Origin: Hallerella sp963652365
GTDB lineage: Bacteria > Fibrobacterota > Fibrobacteria > Fibrobacterales > Fibrobacteraceae
Direction: 5' to 3'
Length of the DNA stretch: 26,650 nt
Assembly: GCA_963652365.1 (NCBI GenBank)
Contig: CAVJTH010000032.1
Coordinates: 1-26,650, forward strand
Shown here: positions 7,603 to 15,723 of the stretch, in pieces
Numbering within the stretch: position 1 is the first letter of the stretch
How the letters are laid out: each line of letters begins with the position of its first letter
Program-made: the position numbers and the translations under genes
Notes under the pieces: model-generated
What the model saw: the letters and a program-made list of their open reading frames with translations, nothing else
What the model was told of the DNA's origin: nothing
The model's database searches: none

Positions 7603-8789
7603 AACAGACTCTGACGCTTGCGTTCCTGTTCCTTGCGTTGGGAATTTTCGGCTGCGGGGAAAATCCCGGACATGCCGGCGGACCGGGCAGCGAAACCACC
7701 AACGGAATCTTCGCCCGGGCGCTTCTCGGAGACGGCTCCCCTGCCGCCTATGCCGGCGTAACGCTCCGCAAGAAGGACTTCGTTTCGACCGATACTTCCG
7801 AAACGGTCGCGACGCCCGACTTCCAGGCGGACAGCCTCGGCGCCTTTGAACTGGACGGAATCGATTCGGGTGACTACCGCCTGACCGTCTCCCTGAACGG
7901 CCAAATCCATTCCCGGGAACTGCATTATCGAGGCCCGTCCCTTGATTTGGAACAAATTAACCTGGAAAATCCCGGACAGCTCTCGGGGACAGTCGGCGGA
8001 AAGCATCCTGCGGAAAGCCCCGTCTGGGTAGGAATCTACGGACTGGACATTCTCGCGAAAGCGGACTCCGCCGGAAACTTCCTGCTCCGAGGGATCCCTG
8101 CCGGCGACCTGAAAGCGTTCATCCTTTCGCCTTCCCGGGATTCCGTTCTAGCGGATACGGGCATCACCGTCGAAACCTTCGGGACCAGCACCTGGAACCA
8201 TGCGATAGGCACCGACACGGCAAGCGACACGACGACGGGCGACACCGCCATCTGGACGCTCTACGAAGACTTCGAGGATTCCGCTTCGTTTGCCGCGAAA
8301 GGCTGGTATTTCAGCGACGACTCCTCCCTGGCGACGATTACGTCCCCGACCGGTTCGCCGTGGAGCGGAACCGTGGAAGATTTCGTCCGAAAAGGCAGAG
8401 TCTTCACGGGCACCTACACGCTACCCGAAAACATTTCCGGCAGCGGCTACGTCATCTTCGGAATGCGGATTTCCACCGACGGCGCGAATCTGGAAGGTCT
8501 GGATTCCGTCTGCTTTTACGCGAAAGGGTCCGGTTCGATAAGGCTCGCCCTTGAACGCTGGGAAGCGAACGCAAGCGACAATCTCAAGGCATGGACCGCG
8601 GACATTCCCCTTTCGGATTCCTGGGCACGCTACACGGTGAAGCCCGAAGACTTTCTCTCTCCCGAAAACGACACGCTTTCCACCGGATGGGATAGCGTCA
8701 AGGGGACCGTGACGCGCTTTCACTTCTTCGGCGTAAACGGTAGCGAGCTCTCTCTCGACGACATAGCCGTTTATGGGGCTTCGTTTTGA
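7599..8789 (+). CDS. Surface lipoprotein with carboxypeptidase-regulatory-like repeats and C-terminal carbohydrate-binding-like domain
   Basis: The 396-aa protein begins with a lipoprotein signal and lipobox (IFGC, Cys19). Two beta-sandwich segments follow, at about 33-105 and 120-190, with the pattern 'D..G.F.L.GI..GDYRL', typical of carboxypeptidase-regulatory-like domains. A Thr/Asp-rich linker (DTASDTTTGDT) comes next. The C-terminal domain (about 220-396) contains EDFEDSASF, DSVCFYAKGSGSIRLALE (302-319) and a final LDDIAVYG, the layout of CBM11/CIA30-like galactose-binding folds. The protein probably sits in the outer membrane or periplasm and may bind polysaccharide. It is coupled to the TIGR02147 gene by a 4-nt overlap. 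Domain names are by pattern, not by search. Confidence 0.82.
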   Translation: MKQTLTLAFLFLALGIFGCGENPGHAGGPGSETTNGIFARALLGDGSPAAYAGVTLRKKDFVSTDTSETVATPDFQADSLGAFELDGIDSGDYRLTVSLNGQIHSRELHYRGPSLDLEQINLENPGQLSGTVGGKHPAESPVWVGIYGLDILAKADSAGNFLLRGIPAGDLKAFILSPSRDSVLADTGITVETFGTSTWNHAIGTDTASDTTTGDTAIWTLYEDFEDSASFAAKGWYFSDDSSLATITSPTGSPWSGTVEDFVRKGRVFTGTYTLPENISGSGYVIFGMRISTDGANLEGLDSVCFYAKGSGSIRLALERWEANASDNLKAWTADIPLSDSWARYTVKPEDFLSPENDTLSTGWDSVKGTVTRFHFFGVNGSELSLDDIAVYGASF

Positions 8790-8820
8790 TTTCACCCTCG
8801 TTTCGTGCGGAGAAATTAAA

Positions 8821-8826
8821 TATCTT
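8821..8826 (+). promoter_or_regulatory. Candidate -10 box of the ispA-dxs operon
   Basis: TATCTT ends 8 nt before the ATG at 8835, with no Shine-Dalgarno. It follows an AT-rich stretch after the lipoprotein stop, and the -35 is unclear. Confidence 0.35.
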
Positions 8827-8834
8827 TGTGCATT

Positions 8835-9722
8835 ATGCAAAATCTTCAAGACGAAGCGGACATCGCGCGCAAGTATCTAGCCAAGGTCGCAGACATCGCC
8901 GAACGAAAATTTGACGAGCACCTGCCCCCCGAAACCGACGTTCCCAGGAACTTGCACAAGGCGATGCGCTATTCCGTATTCGCAGGCGGCAAGCGTCTGC
9001 GCCCGGGGCTTGCCCACGCGGCATTCGAACTTTTTCGCGGTTCGGGCGAAAGCATCTGGTATGCGACGAGCGCGCTTGAATTTTTACACACGTTTTCGCT
9101 CATCCACGACGATCTTCCCTGCATCGACAACGACGATTACCGCCGCGGAAAGCCGACCGCACACAAGCAGTTTGGCGAAGCGACCGCGGTCATGAGCGGA
9201 GACGCCCTGTGCGTTCTCGCCTTTGAACTGATCGCGAAGACCGGGAACCCCAAGGCGATGGAATGCCTGGCCCACAAGCTTGGCACCTACGGCATGATCG
9301 GGGGCGAAATGACGGACATCGACTGCGAAGGGAAGGATGTCCCGCTCGAAACGGTCGATTATATCCACTACCACAAGACAGCCGCGCTCATCGAAGCGTC
9401 CCTCGTCATCGGCGCGCAACTCGCCCACGCGCAGGAATCCGACATCAAGAAGATCGAAGCCTATGGACGCTCCATCGGTCTCGCCTTCCAGATCGTTGAC
9501 GATATCCTGGACATCGTCTCCACGACCGAGGAACTCGGAAAGGACGCCGGTTCCGACCTGGCAAGCGGCAAGGCGACATACCCGGCACTGGTGGGTCTCG
9601 ACGCATCGCGCCAAAAGGCGCTGGAACTTTACGAAGAATCCCTGAAGCAGCTCGAAGGCATCGACGGGGACACTTCCGTTCTCAAGGCCATCGCCGCATT
9701 CATCATCACGCGGGTCAAGTAA
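8835..9722 (+). CDS. ispA: Farnesyl diphosphate synthase-type prenyltransferase
   Basis: It condenses isopentenyl diphosphate with allylic diphosphates to make C15 (possibly C20) precursors for quinones and undecaprenyl carriers. The 295-aa protein has GGKRLRP (51-57), the first Asp-rich motif DDLPCID (92-98, two residues longer than DDxxD, as usual in bacterial FPP synthases) and the second, DDILD (222-226). Phe87 and Ser88 upstream of the first motif match bacterial farnesyl synthases (HTFSLIHDDLP). The ATG at 8835 is preferred to an in-frame TTG at 8826, which would place the start inside the promoter box. It is the first gene of the forward operon and abuts dxs with no gap. Confidence 0.93.
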   Translation: MQNLQDEADIARKYLAKVADIAERKFDEHLPPETDVPRNLHKAMRYSVFAGGKRLRPGLAHAAFELFRGSGESIWYATSALEFLHTFSLIHDDLPCIDNDDYRRGKPTAHKQFGEATAVMSGDALCVLAFELIAKTGNPKAMECLAHKLGTYGMIGGEMTDIDCEGKDVPLETVDYIHYHKTAALIEASLVIGAQLAHAQESDIKKIEAYGRSIGLAFQIVDDILDIVSTTEELGKDAGSDLASGKATYPALVGLDASRQKALELYEESLKQLEGIDGDTSVLKAIAAFIITRVK

Positions 9723-11591
9723 ATGTTCCTCAAGGACGTCAAATCGCCACAAGACATCAAGGGCTGCTCCGTCCAGGAACTGAACGACCTGGCGGTCCAG
9801 ATTCGCGAAAAGATCATCAACCAGGTCGCGACCCACGGCGGCCACTTGGCATCGAGCCTTGGCGTCGTCGAACTGACGCTCGCCCTGCATTACGTGTTCA
9901 ACGCTCCCGACGACATTCTGGTCTGGGATGTCGGGCACCAGGCCTACGTGCACAAGCTGCTTACGGGTCGCTACGACTCTTTCGAAACGCTCCGGCAGCA
10001 AGGCGGCCTTTCCGGATTTCCCAAACGCTCCGAAAGCCCCTACGATGCCTTTGGCGTCGGACACGCCTCGACATCCATTTCGGCGGCTCTGGGATTTGCC
10101 GTGGCCCGCGACAGGCTCCACAGGCACAACAGCGTCGTCGCGGTAATCGGCGACGGGTCCATGACGGGCGGCATGGCGTTCGAAGCGCTCAACAACGCAG
10201 GACTTTCCCAGCAGAACATGACCATCATCTTGAACGACAACAAGATGAGCATCGCGCCCAACGTCGGCGGATTTCCCAAATACCTGAACCGCCTGATCTC
10301 CGACCCGAAGTACAACAAGCTCCGAGCGGATATCGACCGGGTGATGCAGAAGATTCCGGGAATCATCGGACGCCATTTTCGCACGCTTCTGCAAAGCGTC
10401 GAAAAGGCCGTGAAGAACGCCATCCGACCGGGACAGTTCTTCGAAGATCTGGGAATCCGCTACTTCGGTCCCATCGACGGACACGATCTGAACGAGCTGA
10501 TTTCCATCCTGGAACGCGTCAAGTCGATTCCCGGTCCCTGCCTCATCCAGGTGATGACGGAAAAGGGGCACGGCATGAAGTTCGCCGAGACGAACCCGAG
10601 CAAGTGGCACGCCTCCGTTCCGTTCGACCCCAAGAGCGGAATGCCGCTTTCCCAGAAGACGTCACTTCCCTCCCTCACCAGCGTCTTTGGAAACACCATC
10701 CTGGATCTCGCGAAGAAGAACGAGAAAATCGTCGGGATCACGGGAGCCATGCCCACGGGCTGCGGTCTTGACATCATGGCAAAGGAAATCCCGGACCGGG
10801 TCATCGACGTGGGAATCGCCGAGGAGCACGCGGTGACGTTCGCGGCGGGTCTTGCCTGCGGGGGGCTCACTCCAGTCGTCGCCATCTATTCGTCGTTCCT
10901 GCAACGCGCATACGACCAGATAATCCACGACGTCGCGCTCCAGAACCTGCACGTCGTCTTTATCCTGGACCGAGCCGGCCTTGTCGGCGCAGACGGTCCG
11001 ACGCACCACGGCGCCTTCGACATCACCTACCTGCGTTCGATTCCGGGCATGACCATCATGGCACCCTCGGACGAAAACGAACTCCGCGACATGGTGACCG
11101 CGGCAATTGAAATGAACGGCCCCGTCGCTATCCGCTTTCCGCGCGGATCCGCGCTCTCGGCAACGCTTCGCCCGGAAGCCTTGCCGGTGCCATTCGGAAA
11201 GTTCCAAATCAAGAGGCAGGGAAAGGACATCCTGCTTCTGGGCATGGGCTTTATGCTCCACGAACTCGAAAAGACGGCGAAGATTCTTGCCGAACACGGT
11301 TTCGATCCCACCCTGGTTGACGCCAGATTCGTGAAACCGCTCGACAGGGAAGACTACCGCAACCTGTTCAATGCGCATCACACCATCGTAACCCTCGAAG
11401 ACAATACGGTCATCGGCGGATATGGTTCCGAAATCGCGGAACTTCTCGCCGACATGGACTTCGAAAATCACAGGCTCTTCCGATTCGGGCTGCCCGATGC
11501 GTTCGTCGAACACGGAAAAATTCCGGACCTGTATCGGATGCTAGGCATTGACGGCACGTCCATCGCAAACAAACTACTGAAAGAACTATGA
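9723..11591 (+). CDS. dxs: 1-deoxy-D-xylulose-5-phosphate synthase
   Basis: This thiamine-diphosphate enzyme joins pyruvate and glyceraldehyde-3-phosphate in the first step of the MEP isoprenoid pathway. The 622-aa length is typical. Visible features are HLASSLGVVELTLALHYVF, the ThDP-binding GDGSMTGG (143-150) followed by LNDNKMSI, the catalytic-domain EEHA (367-370) and DRAGLVGADGPTHHGAFD. A C-terminal transketolase-like domain follows. The ATG begins directly after the ispA stop codon. The next gene overlaps its end by 4 nt (ATGA), so the genes are co-expressed. Together with ispA it shows that the organism uses the MEP route. Confidence 0.97.
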   Translation: MFLKDVKSPQDIKGCSVQELNDLAVQIREKIINQVATHGGHLASSLGVVELTLALHYVFNAPDDILVWDVGHQAYVHKLLTGRYDSFETLRQQGGLSGFPKRSESPYDAFGVGHASTSISAALGFAVARDRLHRHNSVVAVIGDGSMTGGMAFEALNNAGLSQQNMTIILNDNKMSIAPNVGGFPKYLNRLISDPKYNKLRADIDRVMQKIPGIIGRHFRTLLQSVEKAVKNAIRPGQFFEDLGIRYFGPIDGHDLNELISILERVKSIPGPCLIQVMTEKGHGMKFAETNPSKWHASVPFDPKSGMPLSQKTSLPSLTSVFGNTILDLAKKNEKIVGITGAMPTGCGLDIMAKEIPDRVIDVGIAEEHAVTFAAGLACGGLTPVVAIYSSFLQRAYDQIIHDVALQNLHVVFILDRAGLVGADGPTHHGAFDITYLRSIPGMTIMAPSDENELRDMVTAAIEMNGPVAIRFPRGSALSATLRPEALPVPFGKFQIKRQGKDILLLGMGFMLHELEKTAKILAEHGFDPTLVDARFVKPLDREDYRNLFNAHHTIVTLEDNTVIGGYGSEIAELLADMDFENHRLFRFGLPDAFVEHGKIPDLYRMLGIDGTSIANKLLKEL

Positions 11592-13276
11592 CAGAAGAAA
11601 ACAACACCCCCAAACGAGTCGTCCGACAGACTTTTCAAGGAAAATTCGGCGTAAGCGACAATCCTGCCGACCACGGCTTTGGACGCCATCCCGAAGTCAC
11701 CGACCCCGATGCCCAGGAAACCCGCAGCGAACGTCGCGAATTCGAACGTTCGCGGGAACGCAATTTCGGCTCCGACGAAAAAAGATCGGAAGGACACCGA
11801 GGCGAGCGCAAGCCTTTCGACCGCGGAAAACGCAGATCCTTCGGAGACAGGGAGCGTTCCTTCGACCGCGACCGCAGGCCGTTCGGAGACCGCGACAGAC
11901 GTTCGTTCCGCGACCGCGACGGAGAAAGAAGCTTCGATCGCAGAGAAAGGTCTTTTGACAGGGATCGCGGAGAACGCAGACCCTTCGGAGACAGGGAGCG
12001 TTCCTTCGACCGCGACCGCAGGCCGTTCGAAGACCGCGACAGACGTTCGTTCCGCGACCGCGACGGAGAAAGAAGCTTCGATCGCAGAGAAAGGTCTTTT
12101 GACAGGGATCGCGGAGAACGCAGACCCTTCGGAGACAGGGAGCGTTCCTTCGACCGCGACCGCAGGCCGTTCGAAGACCGCGACAGACGTTCGTTCCGCG
12201 ACCGCGACGGAGAAAGAAGCTTCGATCGCAGAGAAAGGTCTTTTGGCAGAAACCGCGAAGAGAGGCGTTCCTTCGGAGATAGGGAACGCTCGTTCGACAG
12301 AAACGACAACCGTCCCATTTTCCGCCAGAAACCCGAGCAGAAGTTTATCGAGGGCGACGAAGCCGTTCGTGACGAAGAAGCGGTTCTCCAGTTTGCGGAC
12401 TCGCCGGACATCTTGCCGGAAAAGGCCGGTGCGAACCCTCCGTGGTTCCGCAAGCTGCTCGCGCTGACGACTGAAAAGGGCCGCTCCCGCGAAGGGCAGT
12501 TCATCGCCGAAGGCGTCCGCGTTGTCGAAGAAATCGTCGCGAATCACCAGGACGTCATCATCGGCATCTACGCCGCAGGCAAGAAAAAGCTCGACGAATC
12601 TGGCGAACCGGTCCTGAACGAAGATGGAGAAAACGTTTACGAACCGATTCCCACGCTCCAGGATCTCATTGACCGCGCCCGCAAGGCCGGCGCAAGCGTC
12701 AAGATCATCGCAGAGGACCAGGTCCAGAGACTTTCCTCGACCGTCACGCCCCAGGGCATTGTCGCCGTCTGCCGCATGGCAAGCAAAAAGCTGGACTACG
12801 AAAAGAGCCGCAGCATCCTGACGCTGGTCGATGCAATCCAGGATCCGGGAAACCTGGGCGCCATTTTCCGCACGAGCCTCGGATTCAACTCCTCGGGAAT
12901 CGTCATCGGAAAAGGCTCCGTGAATCCCTTCAACCCGAAAGTCGTCCGCGGCTCTTCGGGAACGTTCCTCCGCGTGCCGTTCGAAAAGGACCGCGACCTG
13001 ATTGAAATGATCAACGAGCTTCACCGCTACGGCTACACGATCATCGCGACGGACCTGCACGGCAAGCAGAGCCTTTCCGAAATCGATCCGCGCAAGCTGC
13101 GCAAGGTCGCGTTTCTCGTCGGGAACGAAGGCGCCGGCACCGACCGGCATCTCATCGACATCTCCGACGAAACGGTCAAGATTCCGATGTCTAGCGAGCT
13201 CGAATCCCTGAACGTCGCCGTCGCGCACGGAATTCTCTCCTACGAAATGGCGAAGATCCAGAAGGAGCTCGGCTGA
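11588..13276 (+). CDS. TrmH/SpoU-family RNA 2'-O-methyltransferase with a long RD-rich tandem-repeat N-terminus
   Basis: This is a SAM-dependent ribose methyltransferase of rRNA or tRNA. Of 562 aa, the C-terminal half is a normal SPOUT enzyme. It has a substrate-binding domain (about 286-400, FRKLLALTTEKGRSREGQFIAEG), motif 1 DAIQDPGNLGAIFRT (415-429), motif 2 GNEGAGT (512-518) and motif 3 IPMSSELESLNVAVAHG (532-548). Residues about 44-250 are highly charged low-complexity sequence (RSFDRDRRPFGDRDRRSF-type). Three 48-residue repeats start at 86, 134 and 182, followed by a partial fourth. Homologues are usually about 250-270 aa, so the N-terminus is an unusual addition, probably a disordered RNA-binding tail. 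It overlaps dxs by 4 nt and pyrF by 1 nt. The exact target nucleotide is not deducible. Confidence 0.92.
   Translation: MTEENNTPKRVVRQTFQGKFGVSDNPADHGFGRHPEVTDPDAQETRSERREFERSRERNFGSDEKRSEGHRGERKPFDRGKRRSFGDRERSFDRDRRPFGDRDRRSFRDRDGERSFDRRERSFDRDRGERRPFGDRERSFDRDRRPFEDRDRRSFRDRDGERSFDRRERSFDRDRGERRPFGDRERSFDRDRRPFEDRDRRSFRDRDGERSFDRRERSFGRNREERRSFGDRERSFDRNDNRPIFRQKPEQKFIEGDEAVRDEEAVLQFADSPDILPEKAGANPPWFRKLLALTTEKGRSREGQFIAEGVRVVEEIVANHQDVIIGIYAAGKKKLDESGEPVLNEDGENVYEPIPTLQDLIDRARKAGASVKIIAEDQVQRLSSTVTPQGIVAVCRMASKKLDYEKSRSILTLVDAIQDPGNLGAIFRTSLGFNSSGIVIGKGSVNPFNPKVVRGSSGTFLRVPFEKDRDLIEMINELHRYGYTIIATDLHGKQSLSEIDPRKLRKVAFLVGNEGAGTDRHLIDISDETVKIPMSSELESLNVAVAHGILSYEMAKIQKELG
11843..12274 (+). 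repeat. In-frame 144-bp tandem repeat (three copies plus a partial fourth)
   Basis: Units start at 11843, 11987 and 12131, and a diverging fourth at 12275. By eye, units 1 and 2 differ at one base (FGD versus FED). Unit 3 is identical to unit 2 for about its first 116 bases and then diverges. The period is a multiple of three (48 codons), so copy-number change keeps the frame. Near identity indicates recent expansion. This is a likely assembly trouble spot. Confidence 0.9.
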
Positions 13277-14148
13277 TGAAATTTTCCGACCGTCTAGAAG
13301 CTCGCATCCAGTTCTGCGGAAATCCGATTTGCCTGGGCATGGATCCCAAGCTTTCGCTGATGCCCGTGGAACGGAAGCACCCGAACGCGAAAACCGCCGA
13401 AGAAAAGATTCGATTCTTCTACATGGACATTCTGGAAGAATGCGCCCGGCGAAACGTCGCACCGGCAGTCGTCAAGCCCAACAGCGCCTACTACGAATGC
13501 GTGAGCATCGATGCGATGAAAGTTCTTCACGACCTGATTGCCGCCTACAAGGGCGAAGGGATTCCTGTCATTCTCGATGCGAAACGCGGCGACATCGGCA
13601 AGACGAGCGCTGCCTATGCGGATGCGGCATTCCATGTCTATGGGGCGGACGCGATCACGGTCAGCCCCTGGATGGGAAAGGATTCCGTCGGACCGTTCCT
13701 GGACCACCCAACAGGAAGCGGCGTCTATCTGCTGCTTCGGACAAGCAACAAGGGCGCGGCGGACTTCCAGGACATGCCCGTAGAAGGCAAGCCGGCGTTC
13801 TTTTCGGTCGCCGGCAAGATTCTCGAATGGGACAACGGCAACCTGGGCGCTGTCGTCGGAGCGACGCATCCCGAAGAACTCGAACGGATTACCGCCTTCT
13901 TTGCCGAAGCGAATCACGAAATTCCCTTCCTCGTTCCGGGCGTCTCGATTCCGGGAGTTCCTGGTGGTCAAGGCGGCGATGCGAAAACCGTCCTGGAAGC
14001 GATTTCGAATGGTGGCGGAAAGCGCAAGTTCCACGTTCTCAACAGCTCAAGCGGACTGAACTTCGCCTGGCAGCGGACCGGCAAGGAAGCGGAATACGCC
14101 GTCGCCTGCGTCGATGCGCTGGAATCTCTCGCCGATTCTCTCCGCTGA
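13276..14148 (+). CDS. pyrF: Orotidine 5'-phosphate decarboxylase, type 2 (long form)
   Basis: It decarboxylates OMP to UMP in the last step of pyrimidine synthesis. The 290-aa length and sequence fit the long subfamily (TIGR02127 type): CLGMDPKL at the start, PNSAYYE, the catalytic DAKRGDIG (101-108), TVSPWMGKDS, GVYLLLRTSN, VVGATHPEEL and LVPGVSIPGVPGGQGGD near the phosphate site. The start codon shares one base with the previous stop (TGATG), so it is translationally coupled to the TrmH-like gene. No other pyr genes are in the window. Confidence 0.95.
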   Translation: MKFSDRLEARIQFCGNPICLGMDPKLSLMPVERKHPNAKTAEEKIRFFYMDILEECARRNVAPAVVKPNSAYYECVSIDAMKVLHDLIAAYKGEGIPVILDAKRGDIGKTSAAYADAAFHVYGADAITVSPWMGKDSVGPFLDHPTGSGVYLLLRTSNKGAADFQDMPVEGKPAFFSVAGKILEWDNGNLGAVVGATHPEELERITAFFAEANHEIPFLVPGVSIPGVPGGQGGDAKTVLEAISNGGGKRKFHVLNSSSGLNFAWQRTGKEAEYAVACVDALESLADSLR

Positions 14149-14163
14149 CTCTAGGGAAAAGAC

Positions 14164-14922
14164 ATGCGCCACGTCATCACCGTTCTTCTTTCTGTCGCGA
14201 TCGTCGCTCTTGCGTTTCACTTCGCAAAGCCTCTTCCCGACATGCCGCAAAAGGAAGAATTCCTGCCCAAGGCAAACTACGCGAAAGCGCTTGCCGTCGG
14301 GCATAACGTGACCGCGTCGGGACTTTTCTGGATCGGCGGACTCATCGATCTGGGTGACAGCTACCTGTCGGGACAGTCCTATGCCTGGCTTTCCCATGTC
14401 GGGAACCTTTCCACGGAACTCGACTCGCTTTTTGCCACGCCCTACGCCGTCGTCGGAAGCGTCACCAATACCGACGAAAAGGACACGACAGACTTTATCG
14501 TCATGCGGCGAGCTGTTCGCGTCTATCCCGACAACTGGAAATTCGCCATCTATCTCGCCTTGCGACTCGCCAACGGACCGACGCACAACTATGCGGAAGC
14601 GGCAGAGGTCATGCGACACTTTTCGTCAAGTCCCGACACGACGATTCCCCCGCACATCAAGACGATCTACCGGAACTTCGAACTGAACGCGATGCAGACG
14701 GAAATGGCGGTGGAACTGCTCGTCAACGACGCGATGAATCCGCAAAACAAGGGCCTTTTCGGAAGTCTCTACCCCAAGGCGATGCGAGTCTTGCACCGGA
14801 CATGGAGCGATTCCGTCGAAGTCAAGGAAATCAAGTCCATCATGCAAAGGCTGACGGAACGCTCCATCGACCCGAACGTCGCCTACCACAAGCTGATCGC
14901 GCTGAAAAAGGAATCGAACTGA
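14164..14922 (+). CDS. Membrane-anchored helical-repeat (TPR-like) protein
   Basis: The 252-aa protein starts with a single hydrophobic segment (about 2-20), an uncleaved anchor or signal, so most of it is periplasmic. It then has LPKANYAKALAVGHNVTASG and LFWIGGLIDLGDSY, then a stretch (LDSLFATPYAVVGS) leading into helical repeats. This order resembles a widespread family of 'LP...L...LGH....DLLWI.....YG' TPR-like proteins of unknown function; the resemblance is from memory. It follows pyrF by 15 nt with an AGGGA ribosome-binding site and is the last gene of the operon. Confidence 0.75.
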   Translation: MRHVITVLLSVAIVALAFHFAKPLPDMPQKEEFLPKANYAKALAVGHNVTASGLFWIGGLIDLGDSYLSGQSYAWLSHVGNLSTELDSLFATPYAVVGSVTNTDEKDTTDFIVMRRAVRVYPDNWKFAIYLALRLANGPTHNYAEAAEVMRHFSSSPDTTIPPHIKTIYRNFELNAMQTEMAVELLVNDAMNPQNKGLFGSLYPKAMRVLHRTWSDSVEVKEIKSIMQRLTERSIDPNVAYHKLIALKKESN

Positions 14923-14943
14923 CGACAGCCGAAAGGCGCGTCA
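14920..14943. other. Hairpin spanning both convergent stop codons
   Basis: TGACG (14920-14924) pairs with CGTCA (14939-14943). Inside, GCC-GAAA-GGC forms a GNRA-capped stem. The outer arms are the two stop codons of the facing genes plus two bases each. There is no T-run, so termination would be weak or factor-dependent. Confidence 0.4.
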
Positions 14944-15723
14944 ATGCGGAACTTTCGCCGTGGACAGGGAATCGGCGCGGTCGCGATTGCGAAGAAGTCC
15001 CATCAGTTCAAAGGCGTTCGCGCTGCGATCGAGATAGTCCCGAGCGGCCCGAGACCGCGATTCGTCGAGCGCCCGGTAATAGAGAATCGTCGCCGACATG
15101 AACGGTCTTCCCGCCCGAATCGAATGCTTCAAGGCAGCTTCGTAAAGCGAGTCCGCTTCAGGCTTTTGCAGAAGTCCCGCAGACCTTGCGGCGGCAAAGG
15201 CAACGGTCCCGGGAGCGTCCCCACCGAAGGCCTTTTCGCCATCGTCCAGGTAGCGCTCCGAAAGTTCCGCATCGCCCTTCCCGGCAAAGGCCACGGCCGA
15301 CACGCACAGGATGTTTCCCAGGATCCCGTCCGGAATCCGCTTCAGGAACTTTTCGTTCATCGAATACTTGATTTCTATCACCTTGTCGTATTTTCGCTTT
15401 TCCAGAAAAAGCTCCATCCATGCGAGATAGTATGCGGAAAGGGATACCGTATCGAGAGCCGTCTTGCGGACGCTCGAAAGCAGCCGGCCCGCAAATTCCA
15501 GGTCGAGGCTTCTTGTACGCAAGTTCGCCATCGCGATCAGGATTCTTCCCTCGGATTCCAGATCGGATTCCTTTCGGCTAGAAAGAAGGGCGCGCTCGTA
15601 AAGCGCATTCGCTTTCGAGAACTTCCCCGCCTTGAGCGCCTTTTCCGCACGAAACGCCAAGTCCTTGGATTCCGCCGCAAACGCGCATACCGAAAGCAAG
15701 AGAACCAAAACGACTCGACGCAT
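14941..15723 (-). CDS. Exported TPR-like protein at the end of the Mla operon
   Basis: A 260-aa protein with a clear signal peptide (MRRVVLVLLLSVCAFAAES, cleavage near AFA-AES). Helical pairs follow with TPR spacing: AEKALKAGKFSKANALYERAL, RILIAMANLRTRSLDLEFAG, and AALKHSIRAGRPFMSATILY near the end. It is expected in the periplasm. The start at 15723 shares one base with the mlaD stop; a longer frame to 15789 lies inside mlaD. It occupies the place where a periplasmic lipid carrier (MlaC) is found in other bacteria, but is not recognisably MlaC. A scaffold or adaptor for the transporter is an inference. Confidence 0.78.
   Translation of the reverse strand: MRRVVLVLLLSVCAFAAESKDLAFRAEKALKAGKFSKANALYERALLSSRKESDLESEGRILIAMANLRTRSLDLEFAGRLLSSVRKTALDTVSLSAYYLAWMELFLEKRKYDKVIEIKYSMNEKFLKRIPDGILGNILCVSAVAFAGKGDAELSERYLDDGEKAFGGDAPGTVAFAAARSAGLLQKPEADSLYEAALKHSIRAGRPFMSATILYYRALDESRSRAARDYLDRSANAFELMGLLRNRDRADSLSTAKVPH

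Noticed and set aside
9084..10610. 508-aa antisense reading frame over ispA and dxs
   Set aside because: It overlaps two certain enzymes, and its composition is typical of a shadow frame.
11843..12274. CRISPR-like or other array
   Set aside because: The units are contiguous with no spacers, in frame, and code for a continuous RD-rich protein segment.
11468..13462. 664-aa antisense reading frame with internal repeats (VAVAERTSVAVFERP-type)
   Set aside because: It is the complement of dxs end, the TrmH-like gene and pyrF start. The repeats are the 144-bp minisatellite read backwards; no start signals or family resemblance.
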